This document shows, piece after piece, positions 25,817 through 33,842 of a DNA stretch of 64,000 nucleotides. The notes under the pieces were generated by a model, which was not told the DNA's origin, made no database searches, and was given only the letters and a program-made list of their open reading frames with translations. How positions within the stretch are numbered: the first letter of the stretch is position 1; the number at the start of each line of letters is the position of its first letter. A program made the position numbers and the translations under genes. The stretch spans positions 1 to 64,000 of the forward strand of contig JAPLFJ010000006.1 of NCBI GenBank assembly GCA_026390735.1, read 5' to 3'. This stretch comes from Ignavibacteriota bacterium. GTDB lineage: Bacteria; Bacteroidota; Ignavibacteria; Tepidaquicellales; Tepidaquicellaceae.

Positions 25817-26851
25817 ATGCGCAATAATCTTGTAGCGTGGGCAGTTTCCGAAGACCATTTCCCGTCGTTCGGAAGTATAAAGGAAAAGTTTAAATTTTTC
25901 GTAAGGTATGCAATCCTCGCGCCTTCCGGTCACAACACACAGCCATGGTCGTTTGAAGTACACGACGAATCATTAAACCTGATTGCTGACAGAACAAGAG
26001 CATTACCCGTAATTGACCCGGATGACAGAGAGTTGATTATAAGCTGCGGAGCTGCAATGACAAACCTAATTGTTGCGATGAAGTATTTCGGGTTTGAGCC
26101 TGAGATAACTTACTTCCCTGTTGAGAATGATAACGATTTACTGGCATCGGTCAAGATTAAAACAAGAGATTACCAGCCAAACGATGAAGACAAAATGTTC
26201 TTCAAATCTATTTTAAAAAGAAGAACTAACAGACTGCCCTTTGCAGACGACTTAATTGACGGAATAACAAAGCAAAAACTTATCGCAATAACTGCAGAAG
26301 ATAAAGACGTAAGGTTCGCAATAGTAGAAGATGCTGACAAGAAGGAAGAGATTACAAAGTTAATAGAAATAGCTGACAGGGCACAGTCACAGAACAAGAG
26401 TTTCTGCAGAGAACTTGCTCAGTGGGTGCATCCTAACCGTTCAAACAGCAAAGACGGTATTCCGGGATACGCATTCGGAATGGGTGATTTGATTTCGTAC
26501 GGAAGTCCATTCTTTATCGGCAACCTTAACTGGGGCGACATTCAGGCAGGACGCGACAGGAACCTTGTGAAGGGTTCACCATTTCTTGCTTACATGGAAA
26601 CCAAGAAAGACAAACCGTATGAATGGTTAAGAACAGGAATGGCACTTGAAAGAATACTCCTTAAGGCAGCGTATGAAGGAATAGCGGCATCGTATCTGAA
26701 TCAACCGCTTGAAGTTCCGGAATTGTTTGAGAAATTTAAATTACTTGTAGACTCGCCTAACTATCCACAGATGATTTTAAGAATGGGATACGGCAAGGAA
26801 GTGAAGTCAACACCGAGACGCGATGTTGAAGACGTAATAAAGATGAATTAA
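25817..26851 (+). CDS. Acg-family nitroreductase-like flavoprotein
   Basis: 344 residues. It resembles the Acg (Rv2032) family: FVRYAILAPSGHNTQPWSFEV at the N-terminus, the tandem half-nitroreductase layout with RRTNRLPFADD in the middle, and ERILLKAAYEGIAASYLNQPLE near the C-terminus. Acg proteins bind FMN but seem unable to act as ordinary nitroreductases; they are thought to sequester flavin under stress. A good Shine-Dalgarno and two dyads lie upstream, and its stop overlaps the next start by one base (TAATG), so the two genes are coupled. Confidence 0.85.
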   Translation: MRNNLVAWAVSEDHFPSFGSIKEKFKFFVRYAILAPSGHNTQPWSFEVHDESLNLIADRTRALPVIDPDDRELIISCGAAMTNLIVAMKYFGFEPEITYFPVENDNDLLASVKIKTRDYQPNDEDKMFFKSILKRRTNRLPFADDLIDGITKQKLIAITAEDKDVRFAIVEDADKKEEITKLIEIADRAQSQNKSFCRELAQWVHPNRSNSKDGIPGYAFGMGDLISYGSPFFIGNLNWGDIQAGRDRNLVKGSPFLAYMETKKDKPYEWLRTGMALERILLKAAYEGIAASYLNQPLEVPELFEKFKLLVDSPNYPQMILRMGYGKEVKSTPRRDVEDVIKMN

Positions 26852-27297
26852 TGAGATTAGCACCGGCATCCTTTGAATCGGCAGTTTACGTAATGATTCA
26901 GTTTGCCAGTATAATAGTAATATTTTTAAACGTAAGTATAGTACCACAAAATTTATATCTGGTTTTCGGAATAGCCCTCTTTCTACTGATTGGAATGAGG
27001 GCTGTTTTCGTTATGAAGTTTGATTTCAACATAGCCCCCGACGTAGTAAAAGGCGCACAGTTACGGGCTGAAGGGCCTTACAAATTTATACGCCATCCGA
27101 TGTACACATCCGTACTGGGATTAACTTTAATGTATGTGATAGACAGTTTCACGGTATTCAACCTGATGATGTTTGTGATACTGCTTATAGATTTGCTTAT
27201 GAAACTTAATTACGAAGAGAAGTTACTCGGAAAGAGATTTCCGGAATACAGCGAATACAAAAAACGTACGAAGAGAATCATACCTTACATTTTTTAA
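26851..27297 (+). CDS. Isoprenylcysteine carboxyl methyltransferase-like membrane protein
   Basis: 148 residues with about four membrane helices. The C-terminal half has the ICMT/PEMT-type SAM motif: AEGPYKFIRHPMYTSVLGL then NYEEKLLGKRFPEYSEYKKRTKRIIPYIF. In bacteria such proteins methylate small substrates or phospholipids; the exact substrate is unknown. Its ATG overlaps the stop of the Acg-like gene. Confidence 0.85.
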   Translation: MRLAPASFESAVYVMIQFASIIVIFLNVSIVPQNLYLVFGIALFLLIGMRAVFVMKFDFNIAPDVVKGAQLRAEGPYKFIRHPMYTSVLGLTLMYVIDSFTVFNLMMFVILLIDLLMKLNYEEKLLGKRFPEYSEYKKRTKRIIPYIF

Positions 27298-27368
27298 TCA
27301 TAGTTTATTGCATTTGGAATTTTCAAAGAAAAATGTATGTTTATACATATAAATTGAAGGGAGATGAA

Positions 27369-27818
27369 ATGCCGAACTCAGCACATTTACATTTAATACT
27401 TAATCACTTTCCTATGATAGGATTGATGATGGTTGTACTTGTATTAATTTATGCAGTTATTATTAACAACGATAAGATTAAGAAACTGGGAATGTTTCTG
27501 CTTGTGCTTATCGGACTTATCACGATACCTGTGTTTATGACGGGTGATAAGGCTGCGAGTATTGTAAAAGGAAATGACGGAGTGATGGAAGAGAACATAG
27601 AACCTCACGAAGACTTTGCAAAGATTAGTATGATTGCGATGGAAGTTACTGCAGGGATTTCGTTAATTGCACTGGTATTATTCAGGAAAGAAAAGGCAGT
27701 GCCTGTGTGGTTCGGGCTTGTGTTGCTGCTGCTGATAATAGGGGTGAATCTGATGATGGTTTATACTGGACATCTGGGGGGAAGGATTTCTCACGATACT
27801 ATAATGAAGCACTTCTGA
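27369..27818 (+). CDS. DUF2231-like four-helix membrane protein
   Basis: 149 residues from ATG 27369, chosen because GGGAG lies seven bases upstream; an in-frame ATG at 27333 would add 12 residues. SAHLHLILNHFPMIGLMMVV places conserved His residues in the first helix, as in DUF2231-type proteins thought to bind haem or quinone. A second His appears in EPHEDF, and the last helix ends YTGHLGG. Function is unproven. A 190-base gap with 9-nt repeats follows. Confidence 0.65.
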   Translation: MPNSAHLHLILNHFPMIGLMMVVLVLIYAVIINNDKIKKLGMFLLVLIGLITIPVFMTGDKAASIVKGNDGVMEENIEPHEDFAKISMIAMEVTAGISLIALVLFRKEKAVPVWFGLVLLLLIIGVNLMMVYTGHLGGRISHDTIMKHF

Positions 27819-28006
27819 TTTTTGGAGTAGGTTCACGGAGAACGCGGAGGTTTCACGGAGAACACAGAGAAGAGATGGAAGAATGGAACGCGGATAGATA
27901 CGGATTTAACGGATTGACTCGGATAGTTAATAGATTTAAAAGATTAAAGATTTATTTATTAGATAATATTTACCACCAAAACACTAAGCACTAAGAAGAG
28001 ATATTG
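27819..28006. repeat. Intergenic repeat cluster (CACGGAG, ACGCGGAT and CACTAAG types)
   Basis: Between the DUF2231-like gene and rluD lie GTTCACGGAGAACGCGGAG-like 9-nt units (about 27830-27872), a GGAACGCGGATAGATACGG to GGATTTAACGGATT segment (about 27893-27925), and ACCACCAAAACACTAAG (27971-27987). Each type recurs or has relatives elsewhere in the window. No gene is apparent. Confidence 0.65.
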
Positions 28007-29005
28007 TTATTTCTTTGGTTTGATGGGTTTCAAGATGTTGAGAATGTTTTGCATATCAGGCGGGAGTTGTGATTCGAAGAAGAGTTTTTCTTTAGTACGC
28101 GGATGAACGAAGCCGAGGACTTTTGCGTGCAGTGCCTGACGCGGCATCAGTTCGAGCAGATTATTTATCTGTGAACGAAGATTGTTCGTTAGGTTTATAG
28201 AGTGCGGTACCCTGCCGCCGTAGGTCTCGTCACCGAAGACGGGATGTCCAGAGTTTGAAAGATGTACCCTTATCTGATGAGTCCTGCCTGTTTTTAATTT
28301 CAGTTTTATAAGACTAAGATAATCGTATTCTTCGAGAACAGTGAACATTGTGATTGCAACCTTGCCGCCTTCTTCATCATCTTTCAGCACGGCTACTTTT
28401 TTCCTGTCTCGTTTATCACGTGCGAGACGCGATTCAATAATCCCCTCTTTCTTTTTCAGGTGTCCCCAGATGATTGACTGGTATTCCCTGTCGATATCGT
28501 GCTTCATAAACAGGTCGGAAAGTTTACTGTGCGTCACTTCATCTTTAGCTATAACAAGCAGACCCGATGTATCTTTATCAAGGCGATGAACAATGCCTGC
28601 CCTTTCGAAGCCGTTCATACTGGAAAGCGTTTCGCGTTTACTGTCAGCATAATACATAATAGCATTCACGAGTGTACCCGAATAGTTTTTGTATGCGGGG
28701 TGCGTGACCATACCAGCAGGTTTATTCACAATCATAAGGAAGTCATCTTCATAAACAATATCGAGCGGAATGTTTTCTGGAAGAATATCCTGTTTATCTG
28801 GAACTGGAAGTTCTATTTCGATTTCGTCATAAGGTTTCAGAATGTAATTCGACTTAACAAAGTTACCATTAACCATAACATTGCCGCGGTTGATTGCCTT
28901 CTGCACCTTTGTGCGTGTGGCATTTTCAACAAAAACAGTAATATACTTATCGAGCCTTTGTTTATCCTTAATATTCGGTACTGACAGTTTATAATTCTTT
29001 TCCAT
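28007..29005 (-). CDS. rluD: RluA/RluD-family 23S rRNA pseudouridine synthase
   Basis: 332 residues. An S4 RNA-binding domain at the N-terminus (RLDKYITVFVENATRTKVQKAINRGNVMVNG) precedes the catalytic domain with HRLDKDTSGLLVIAKDE (catalytic Asp in RLDKD), KLKTGRTHQIRVHLS and GHPVFGDETYGG. RluD makes pseudouridines 1911, 1915 and 1917 in helix 69; other RluA members have similar architecture, so the name is by best fit. Confidence 0.92.
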   Translation of the reverse strand: MEKNYKLSVPNIKDKQRLDKYITVFVENATRTKVQKAINRGNVMVNGNFVKSNYILKPYDEIEIELPVPDKQDILPENIPLDIVYEDDFLMIVNKPAGMVTHPAYKNYSGTLVNAIMYYADSKRETLSSMNGFERAGIVHRLDKDTSGLLVIAKDEVTHSKLSDLFMKHDIDREYQSIIWGHLKKKEGIIESRLARDKRDRKKVAVLKDDEEGGKVAITMFTVLEEYDYLSLIKLKLKTGRTHQIRVHLSNSGHPVFGDETYGGRVPHSINLTNNLRSQINNLLELMPRQALHAKVLGFVHPRTKEKLFFESQLPPDMQNILNILKPIKPKK

Positions 29006-29093
29006 TGATTAAAATATCTGTAAAAAGGGATTTAATGTTAAGGAATTGTAAACAATACAAGTCCTGAAAAATAAAACGAAACTTTCGTATAAA

Positions 29094-29112
29094 AGATACG
29101 AATATTAACTAA
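29094..29112. promoter_or_regulatory. Inverted repeat upstream of the 120-residue secreted gene
   Basis: TTCGTAT-AAAAG-ATACGAA is a perfect 7-bp dyad 45 bases upstream of the ATG at 29157. It could be a repressor site for either that gene or the divergent rluD-type gene. Confidence 0.45.
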
Positions 29113-29156
29113 GTAGTTCAATTAGAAAACAACAACAAAGAATAAAGGAAAACACT

Positions 29157-29519
29157 ATGAAAAACTTCAAAACTAAGATAATAGCGATGATTGCAGTAGC
29201 AATCATATTCTCGGCGGGAATAGTAAAAGCCGGAAACAACGAACCTCTGAAAATTTCAGATTTAAACGTACAAATCTACAAAGAGCTTGCTGAAGTGTTA
29301 AAGACACCAACCTGGCTGAACTTCCAGGACAAGAACATAGCAGGTGAAACAAGTGTAACAATCACCATAGAAAGCAACGGAAAGATTGTACTTAAATCGA
29401 TTAACGGAGAAAGCAATTTCCTGAACCATATGGTTTCACACAAGATTGAATCGCTCAATCTCTGGACAGACCCGAAATTTGCAGGAAGTGACTTCACATA
29501 CAAGATAATATCAAAATAA
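29157..29519 (+). CDS. Small secreted protein of unknown function
   Basis: 120 residues. Signal peptide with cut after VKAG or AIIFSAGIVKA (about residue 25). The mature domain (about 30-120) contains GETSVTITIESNGKIVLKSINGES, a strand pattern reminiscent of the TonB C-terminal or similar small alpha/beta domains, but I cannot assign a family. Good upstream AAAGG and a strong terminator downstream make it a monocistronic unit. Confidence 0.75.
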   Translation: MKNFKTKIIAMIAVAIIFSAGIVKAGNNEPLKISDLNVQIYKELAEVLKTPTWLNFQDKNIAGETSVTITIESNGKIVLKSINGESNFLNHMVSHKIESLNLWTDPKFAGSDFTYKIISK

Positions 29520-29554
29520 GATTAGCATTTTTTCATCTCTTTGAAAAGAGAAAG

Positions 29555-29586
29555 CGCCGGTTCTAGTCAAGCCGGCGTTTTTTATT
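29555..29586 (+). terminator. Intrinsic terminator
   Basis: CGCCGG (29555-29560) pairs with CCGGCG (29572-29577), with additional flanking pairing, and a run of six T follows. It ends the small secreted-protein gene. Confidence 0.85.
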
Positions 29587-29607
29587 TCCGTAAGGACACT
29601 TTTTCAC

Positions 29608-29638
29608 TTGTTTTTCAAAAGATATTTTAGTATATTTG
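29608..29638 (+). promoter_or_regulatory. Promoter of 11-nt array locus A
   Basis: TTG (29608-29610) and TATATTTG (29631-29638) are exactly 20 bases apart. The same TTG-N20-TATATTT arrangement precedes the arrays at 35.5 and 60.5 kb, which argues that the loci are transcribed rightward. Confidence 0.6.
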
Positions 29639-29960
29639 TACTTAGTTATCTGAATAGGTATTTGCCTATAAACACCGTTGAGCATACCAATGAAATTCAG
29701 ATAATACCGAAAATCAACCTTTCAAAAAAAGAATCAGGAAAATGGCGCAGTAGTGGCGCACACGTGACGCAGTTTTGGCGCAGATGTTTGCTTAGAGCTG
29801 ACTTTGAGCACGCTGAGAGCATGCTGAAATGACACAGAATAGTACTGATTTTTATGCTAAAATACTCATCCCCTCTATCCCAAGCCTGTATAATATATAG
29901 ACAATTTTATAATAGTGTAATTACTTTTTTGGCTATTATTGTAATTATTCCTGTTAAGAT
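29639..29960 (+). ncRNA. Putative transcribed 11-nt array locus A
   Basis: The leader forms a long hairpin: TTATCTGAAT (29647-29656 region) is the exact complement of ATTCAGATAA about 35 nt later. An A-rich block (29724-29743) leads into eight in-phase 11-nt units, 29740-29827. The first four follow NNNTGRCGCAS; units six to eight begin GAGC. After the array, TGACACAGAATA and CCTGTTAAGA blocks are shared with locus B. No ORF spans it and the period is not a multiple of three. Function unknown. Confidence 0.5.
29740..29827 (+). repeat. 11-nt periodic array, locus A
   Basis: Units in order include AAATGGCGCAG, TAGTGGCGCAC, ACGTGACGCAG and TTTTGGCGCAG, then ATGTTTGCTTA, GAGCTGACTTT, GAGCACGCTGA and GAGCATGCTGA. 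Eight units stay in the same 11-nt phase. Confidence 0.8.
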
Positions 29961-29976
29961 TAATTCAACAGACAGC

Positions 29977-30075
29977 AGTACACATGGTATACACAGGCAA
30001 TACACTCTATATAGGGAATTAATACACTCCATATAGACTTTTAATACAGACTAAATACACACGGTATAGAGAAAT
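29977..30075 (+). repeat. Nine-unit 11-nt array, ATACAC type
   Basis: Nine consecutive 11-nt units begin with (A/T)ATA(C/G) or close to it; six carry TACAC or TACAG (for example TATACACAGGC, AATACACTCTA, AATACACTCCA, AATACACACGG). Alternate units pair into a visible 22-bp repeat. The array lies between locus A and the IS110 left region and could belong to either. Confidence 0.75.
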
Positions 30076-30084
30076 CTGATTTTT

Positions 30085-30400
30085 CAGGAGATATCTGGGT
30101 ATAAACGTACAACTCCTGCGGAGTGTGGAGCAGGAATACTGGAACAAGCTGGAAGCTTGTTTTACTTTCAAAAGCAATTTTGGTTCAAATCCTGAAAGAT
30201 ATAAATACACAAACTCTAATGGGAAAATGACCAGGGTCGGGATCTTGAATTACAAGAACTTATTGTGTTGGTGCCTTCCCAAGCAGGAGAGGCTGTGTGA
30301 AAACACCCAAAAAGGATGTCGGTATATTGGAAAAAGGTCTCACTTCCATTAGCGGTGCATAAATACTAATTTCAAGTATTTAAAAATTGGCATCTCAAAA
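30085..30400 (+). ncRNA. Structured left-end region of IS110 element, candidate bridge RNA
   Basis: This non-coding stretch precedes the transposase. It contains several hairpins: TCCTGC/GCAGGA (30114-30119 and 30130-30135), AACAAGC/GCTTGTT (30143-30149 and 30155-30161), TCTTG/CAAGA (30243-30257) and GTGT-GAAA-ACAC (30295-30306). IS110-group elements transcribe a bridge RNA from the segment upstream of the recombinase gene, whose two loops base-pair with target and donor DNA. I cannot fix the ends or loops without a covariance model. Confidence 0.45.
30361..30381 (+). promoter_or_regulatory. Hairpin before the transposase start
   Basis: AAATACT and AGTATTT form a perfect 7-bp stem with a 7-nt loop, 37 bases before the transposase ATG. 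It could end the candidate bridge RNA or limit transposase translation. Confidence 0.4.
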
Positions 30401-30417
30401 ATGAAAGGAGACCTAAA

Positions 30418-31449
30418 ATGTGTACGGAAAAGATAAGTACAAAAAGTGTTAAAATCAATAACGATAAATATGAGTATTATATTGCAATTGATTATTCACA
30501 AAGAAATATGGCAATAGCCACAATAAGAAATGATGGTAACAAACCCAGAGTTATAGATGTAGATTCAGACATAGATCATCTGAAAGCCTACTTAATTAGC
30601 TTAAAGGGAAGAAAGATAGTGACAATAGAAGAAACCACATCAACTCATTGGTTGTATGTAGAATTGTTTGAATACGCAGAGAAGATATTAGTATGCGACC
30701 CCTACAGAAATAGTTTATTAAGTGATGGACCGAAGACAGATAAGCTGGATGCTTCAAACCTTTGCAAACTATTAAGAAGCGGTCTATTAAAAGAAGTCTA
30801 TCACAGCTTAGACAAGAAGTATGAATTAAGACAACTTGTAAGTGAATATGAGCAATTAGTGAAGTTTGGTGTAAGGGTGAAGAATGAGAAATCTGCAATA
30901 TACAGAAGTATGGGAAAATCCTACCAGAAGAAAGAAGATATAGGAGACGATACACTTGCTTGGATAATAACCCAAAAAGACAAAAGGATAGACTTATACG
31001 AGAAGCAAAAGAAGGAATACGATAAAATGTTTTCCAAAAAAATAAGCCATGACACGGAATTAAAACATCTAAAGGACGTAACAGGCATAGGCACCATAGG
31101 AGCAGTAAAGATATTAGCAACAGTAATAGATGCAAAACGATTTAAGAATGAAGGTAATTATTTAAGCTATTGCGGCCTTGTAAAATATCAAAAGATGAGC
31201 GGCGGCAGAAATTATGGACAGAAGAAAACAAGATACAGCCGAAGGTTAAAGTCAGTATATAAAACAGCAGCAATGTCAGTCATCAATGGTAATAGTCCAT
31301 TAAGAGAATATTACGATTCATTGTTAAAAAGAGGGCTGTCAGAAGAAAATGCACGAAATCAATTATCAAGACGCATAGCAATAATAACATATGGAATATT
31401 AAAGACGGGTACGAAATACAACCCATATAAATGGAGAGAATCAAAGTAG
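30418..31449 (+). CDS. IS110-family transposase (DEDD recombinase)
   Basis: 343 residues, full length. The N-terminal RuvC-like domain has the DEDD set: Asp25 (AIDYS), Glu71 (TIEET), Asp108 and Asp111 (KTDKLDA). The C-terminal Transposase_20 domain carries LKDVTGIGTIGAVKIL and the candidate catalytic Ser261 in KMSGGRNYG. IS110 recombinases insert without terminal inverted repeats, guided by a bridge RNA. AAAGGAG lies upstream. The reading frame is intact, so the element could be active. It is flanked by long non-coding stretches on both sides. Confidence 0.95.
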   Translation: MCTEKISTKSVKINNDKYEYYIAIDYSQRNMAIATIRNDGNKPRVIDVDSDIDHLKAYLISLKGRKIVTIEETTSTHWLYVELFEYAEKILVCDPYRNSLLSDGPKTDKLDASNLCKLLRSGLLKEVYHSLDKKYELRQLVSEYEQLVKFGVRVKNEKSAIYRSMGKSYQKKEDIGDDTLAWIITQKDKRIDLYEKQKKEYDKMFSKKISHDTELKHLKDVTGIGTIGAVKILATVIDAKRFKNEGNYLSYCGLVKYQKMSGGRNYGQKKTRYSRRLKSVYKTAAMSVINGNSPLREYYDSLLKRGLSEENARNQLSRRIAIITYGILKTGTKYNPYKWRESK

Positions 31450-31993
31450 ACAGAAAACAAGACTAAATATAAAAGCACAACTAATTTGGTTAGAGTCCCT
31501 GAAAAGACTACCAATAGTTTAAAAGAAAAGAGCAGATGGATGATGTGGTAAAAAAGATAATGAGAAAGTTTATTCAAAAGAATATTATAAATTGTTTTAA
31601 AAAGTTGTTTTAAAGAAATGGAGAGAGAGTTCAACGGGGATGATGCAGCTCAACAAAATATAGGGCAATCCTTATTTTGTCGATGACATGCCAATTTGTC
31701 GGTTAACCCTCTCCGGTTTTATTCTAAAATTTACCGTAGCCCAAGTATCTACATGTTAGATCAGAGAGCTCAAATAGACGCATAGAAAAAACAATAAAAC
31801 AAACAGACATCGAGTAAAGAAAGAACGGCAACTAAAACAATAATAAACTTTTGTTCTTTTAAACAGGTATAAGTTCTACTAAGGAAGTTCGACCAAATGT
31901 CAGAACGGAGTATTAACTTTCGTTAAGGGTATAGTGTTTTCTCTTGACATTTTTTTCCATAGACATCCCCTTCTTTTTGTCATTCCCTTCTTT
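31450..31993. other. Non-coding region right of the transposase
   Basis: No convincing ORF. It holds an ACAAAATA/TATTTTGT hairpin (31653-31680) and a TTGGT-AGTC/GACT-CCAA imperfect hairpin at about 31482-31510. It probably includes the right end of the IS110 element and old intergenic DNA. GTCATTCCC units begin at its right edge. Confidence 0.45.
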
Positions 31994-32104
31994 TTGTCAT
32001 TCCCTGATGTTCTTACAGGGAATCCATAAACATCAAAGAATGGATTACCCAAAAAGTATTATCATTCAATATAGATTCCCGATAAGATCGCTCGGGAATG
32101 ACAA
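31994..32104. repeat. MITE-like GTCATTCCC/GGGAATGAC element, copy 1
   Basis: TTGTCATTCCC at 31994-32004 faces GGGAATGACAA at 32094-32104. Inside are ATTCCCTG/CAGGGAAT and ATTCCCGA/TCGGGAAT hairpins. A second, diverged copy of similar length lies at 33618-33726 in the same position relative to a paralogous gene. Confidence 0.75.
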
Positions 32105-32216
32105 GGTTGGGTAGGTGACTCCGAAGGAATTGTAGTTGAGAAGAATGATTCCATATCCCTCAAAAATGTGTATTATCTGAAATCCCAAAACATTAAATTA
32201 CAGCACAACCAATTGT

Positions 32217-33560
32217 ATGAAAAGAATATCATTACTCATATTGTTCCTGTTGTTTTTTGCCACGGCATTCCAGTCGGATAAGTTAATAACTCAGGGCTGG
32301 TATCAGCAGTTCTTTCCGAATTTGAACGGAAGCAGTATTACGAGCATTACTTTTCTTGATAGTCTTACGGGATATGCAGTGACAAACACAAACTCTACCT
32401 TGCAAGCTTATATCTTGAAGACTACTAATGGAGGTGATAATTGGAATATTAATTATACTTACACCCAAACAAATTCTAATTGGAATTTTGTGAAAATTGG
32501 ATTTGTAGATTCAAATACTGGTTATGCATTTGGTTGGACTGAAATGTTTAGAACAACAAATGGAGGTGCAAACTGGGAAGTCATCATAAATAATTTGTAT
32601 GCAAATGACATTGCAATAATAAATAAGGATACAATGTTAGCAGTAAAAAACAGTGGTTTTAACGGTGGTGTTTACCGCTCTACAAACGGCGGTTACAACT
32701 GGCAGGCAATGGGGCCGACAGGAGGAAGCGGTCAGCCATCTACTATTTACATGTACAACAAAAACATGGGATTCTGTCTTGGCGGTGAAATGCGTAAAAC
32801 CACAAACGGAGGTGTTAACTGGTTTGCAATACCCGGTGAAACATACACAAGTATAATGTTCGTTGATAGTTTGACGGGTTGGAAGTGTTATGACAGTATT
32901 AAGAAAACAACAAATGGCGGTTTAAATTGGTTTTCGCAACAAACTCCAAATGTCAGTCAAGGTTTTTGGGGTCCTTCAAGTTTCTCTGCCATTAACAAAG
33001 ATACCGTTTGGATGGTGGGTGCTTTAAGTAATTACACGAACCCCGTTAATCCAATATATAAAACTACAAATGGCGGTTTAAACTGGGGATATCAGAATGC
33101 CGATTCTACTCATATAGTAGGTCTTTTCGGGTTTATTCAGTTTGTAAATGACAAAGTAGGTTGGGCGAAGTCAGGTGGCCAAACTTACGAATTGCATACT
33201 GTAACAGGCGGTAACGTCACTACATTCTTCACAGGCATCAAACTCGTGCCAAGCATAGTGCCCGAAAAGTATTCCCTCGGACAAAACTATCCGAACCCGT
33301 TTAACCCAACGACAAACATTCCGTTCGAACTCAAAGAGCCTTCGCACGTAACTCTGAAAGTATTCGACGCCCGCGGTCGCGAAGTGAAAGAACTCGTCAA
33401 CGGACGCTGGGGCACAGGAAAGTTCATCGCCGATTTCAACGTCCACCTCGGCGGATCTGCGACCATCGCCACAGGAATCTACTTCTATCAGATTATAGTA
33501 TCGGGCGAATCCACTCACCAGATTTTTACGGAGACGCGAAAGATGATGTTTTTAAAGTGA
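32217..33560 (+). CDS. Secreted Ycf48/BNR-like repeat protein with sorting domain, paralogue 1
   Basis: 447 residues. Signal peptide (MKRISLLILFLLFFATAFQ). The body is built of Ycf48/BNR-like blades, each with a TTNGG(xN)W motif (for example KTTNGGDNWNI, RTTNGGANWEV, STNGGYNWQA), giving a predicted beta-propeller. The C-terminal sorting domain begins YSLGQNYPNPFNPTTNIPFEL and ends KMMFLK, so export by a type IX-like system is likely. A GC-rich insert (VHLGGSATI) interrupts the sorting domain compared with its paralogue at 33843. Function of the propeller is unknown. Confidence 0.87.
   Translation: MKRISLLILFLLFFATAFQSDKLITQGWYQQFFPNLNGSSITSITFLDSLTGYAVTNTNSTLQAYILKTTNGGDNWNINYTYTQTNSNWNFVKIGFVDSNTGYAFGWTEMFRTTNGGANWEVIINNLYANDIAIINKDTMLAVKNSGFNGGVYRSTNGGYNWQAMGPTGGSGQPSTIYMYNKNMGFCLGGEMRKTTNGGVNWFAIPGETYTSIMFVDSLTGWKCYDSIKKTTNGGLNWFSQQTPNVSQGFWGPSSFSAINKDTVWMVGALSNYTNPVNPIYKTTNGGLNWGYQNADSTHIVGLFGFIQFVNDKVGWAKSGGQTYELHTVTGGNVTTFFTGIKLVPSIVPEKYSLGQNYPNPFNPTTNIPFELKEPSHVTLKVFDARGREVKELVNGRWGTGKFIADFNVHLGGSATIATGIYFYQIIVSGESTHQIFTETRKMMFLK
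33436..33470. repeat. In-frame GC-rich palindromic insert in a sorting domain
   Basis: CCACCTCGGCGGATC lies where the neighbouring paralogue (about 35031-35048) has only a short ASQF coding stretch. A nearly identical CCCGCCTCGGCGGGTC interrupts the sorting domain at about 59512-59527. Both stay in frame. Confidence 0.7.
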
Positions 33561-33617
33561 CAAAGTAACAGAGTGACAAAGTGACAAGGTATTAGAGCGA
33601 GTAAGATACTCCTTAAT

Positions 33618-33726
33618 TTGTCATTCCCTCATGTTTTAAGAGGGAATCCATAAACATAAAGATTGGACGACCCATATAGTATCACCTGTAATGTGGATTC
33701 CCGATAAGTTCGTTCGGGAATGACAA
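33618..33726. repeat. MITE-like GTCATTCCC/GGGAATGAC element, copy 2
   Basis: TTGTCATTCCC at 33618-33628 faces GGGAATGACAA at 33716-33726. It corresponds to 31994-32104, and the following about 115 bases up to the start codon are also duplicated (AATGTGTATTATCTGAAATC is identical). Confidence 0.75.
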
Positions 33727-33842
33727 GATTGGGTAGGTGACTCCGAAGGAATGTTGCGGATAAGAAGAATAATCCCATATCCCCCAAAAATGTGTATTAT
33801 CTGAAATCCCAAAACATTAAATTACATCACACCAGAAGAAAA

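Larger units (their letters stand above)
30085..31700 (+). mobile_element. IS110-family insertion sequence (approximate limits)
   Basis: Bounded on the left by the 11-nt ATACAC array and on the right within the non-coding region after the transposase; both limits are estimates, because IS110 elements lack long terminal inverted repeats and usually make no target duplication. An empty site from a related genome would be needed to set the ends. Confidence 0.5.

Noticed and set aside
25622-25963. 113-codon open frame on the minus strand overlapping the start of the Acg-like gene
   Set aside because: It overlaps a well-supported gene and a repeat unit, has no family similarity and no start signal.
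29608-29832. 74-codon frame in array locus A
   Set aside because: It runs through the 11-nt array, whose period is not a multiple of three, and the predicted peptide has no coding character.
29740-30075. Possible CRISPR array
   Set aside because: Units are 11 nt with no spacers, no repeats of 23-50 nt and no cas genes in the window.
30170-30200. TGGTTCAAATCC resembles a tRNA T-arm
   Set aside because: The stem does not close properly and no acceptor, D or anticodon arms can be built around it; it lies inside the IS110 leader.
33792-33842. Upstream start for paralogue 2
   Set aside because: The same leader exists before paralogue 1, whose ATG matches 33843 and begins a signal peptide.
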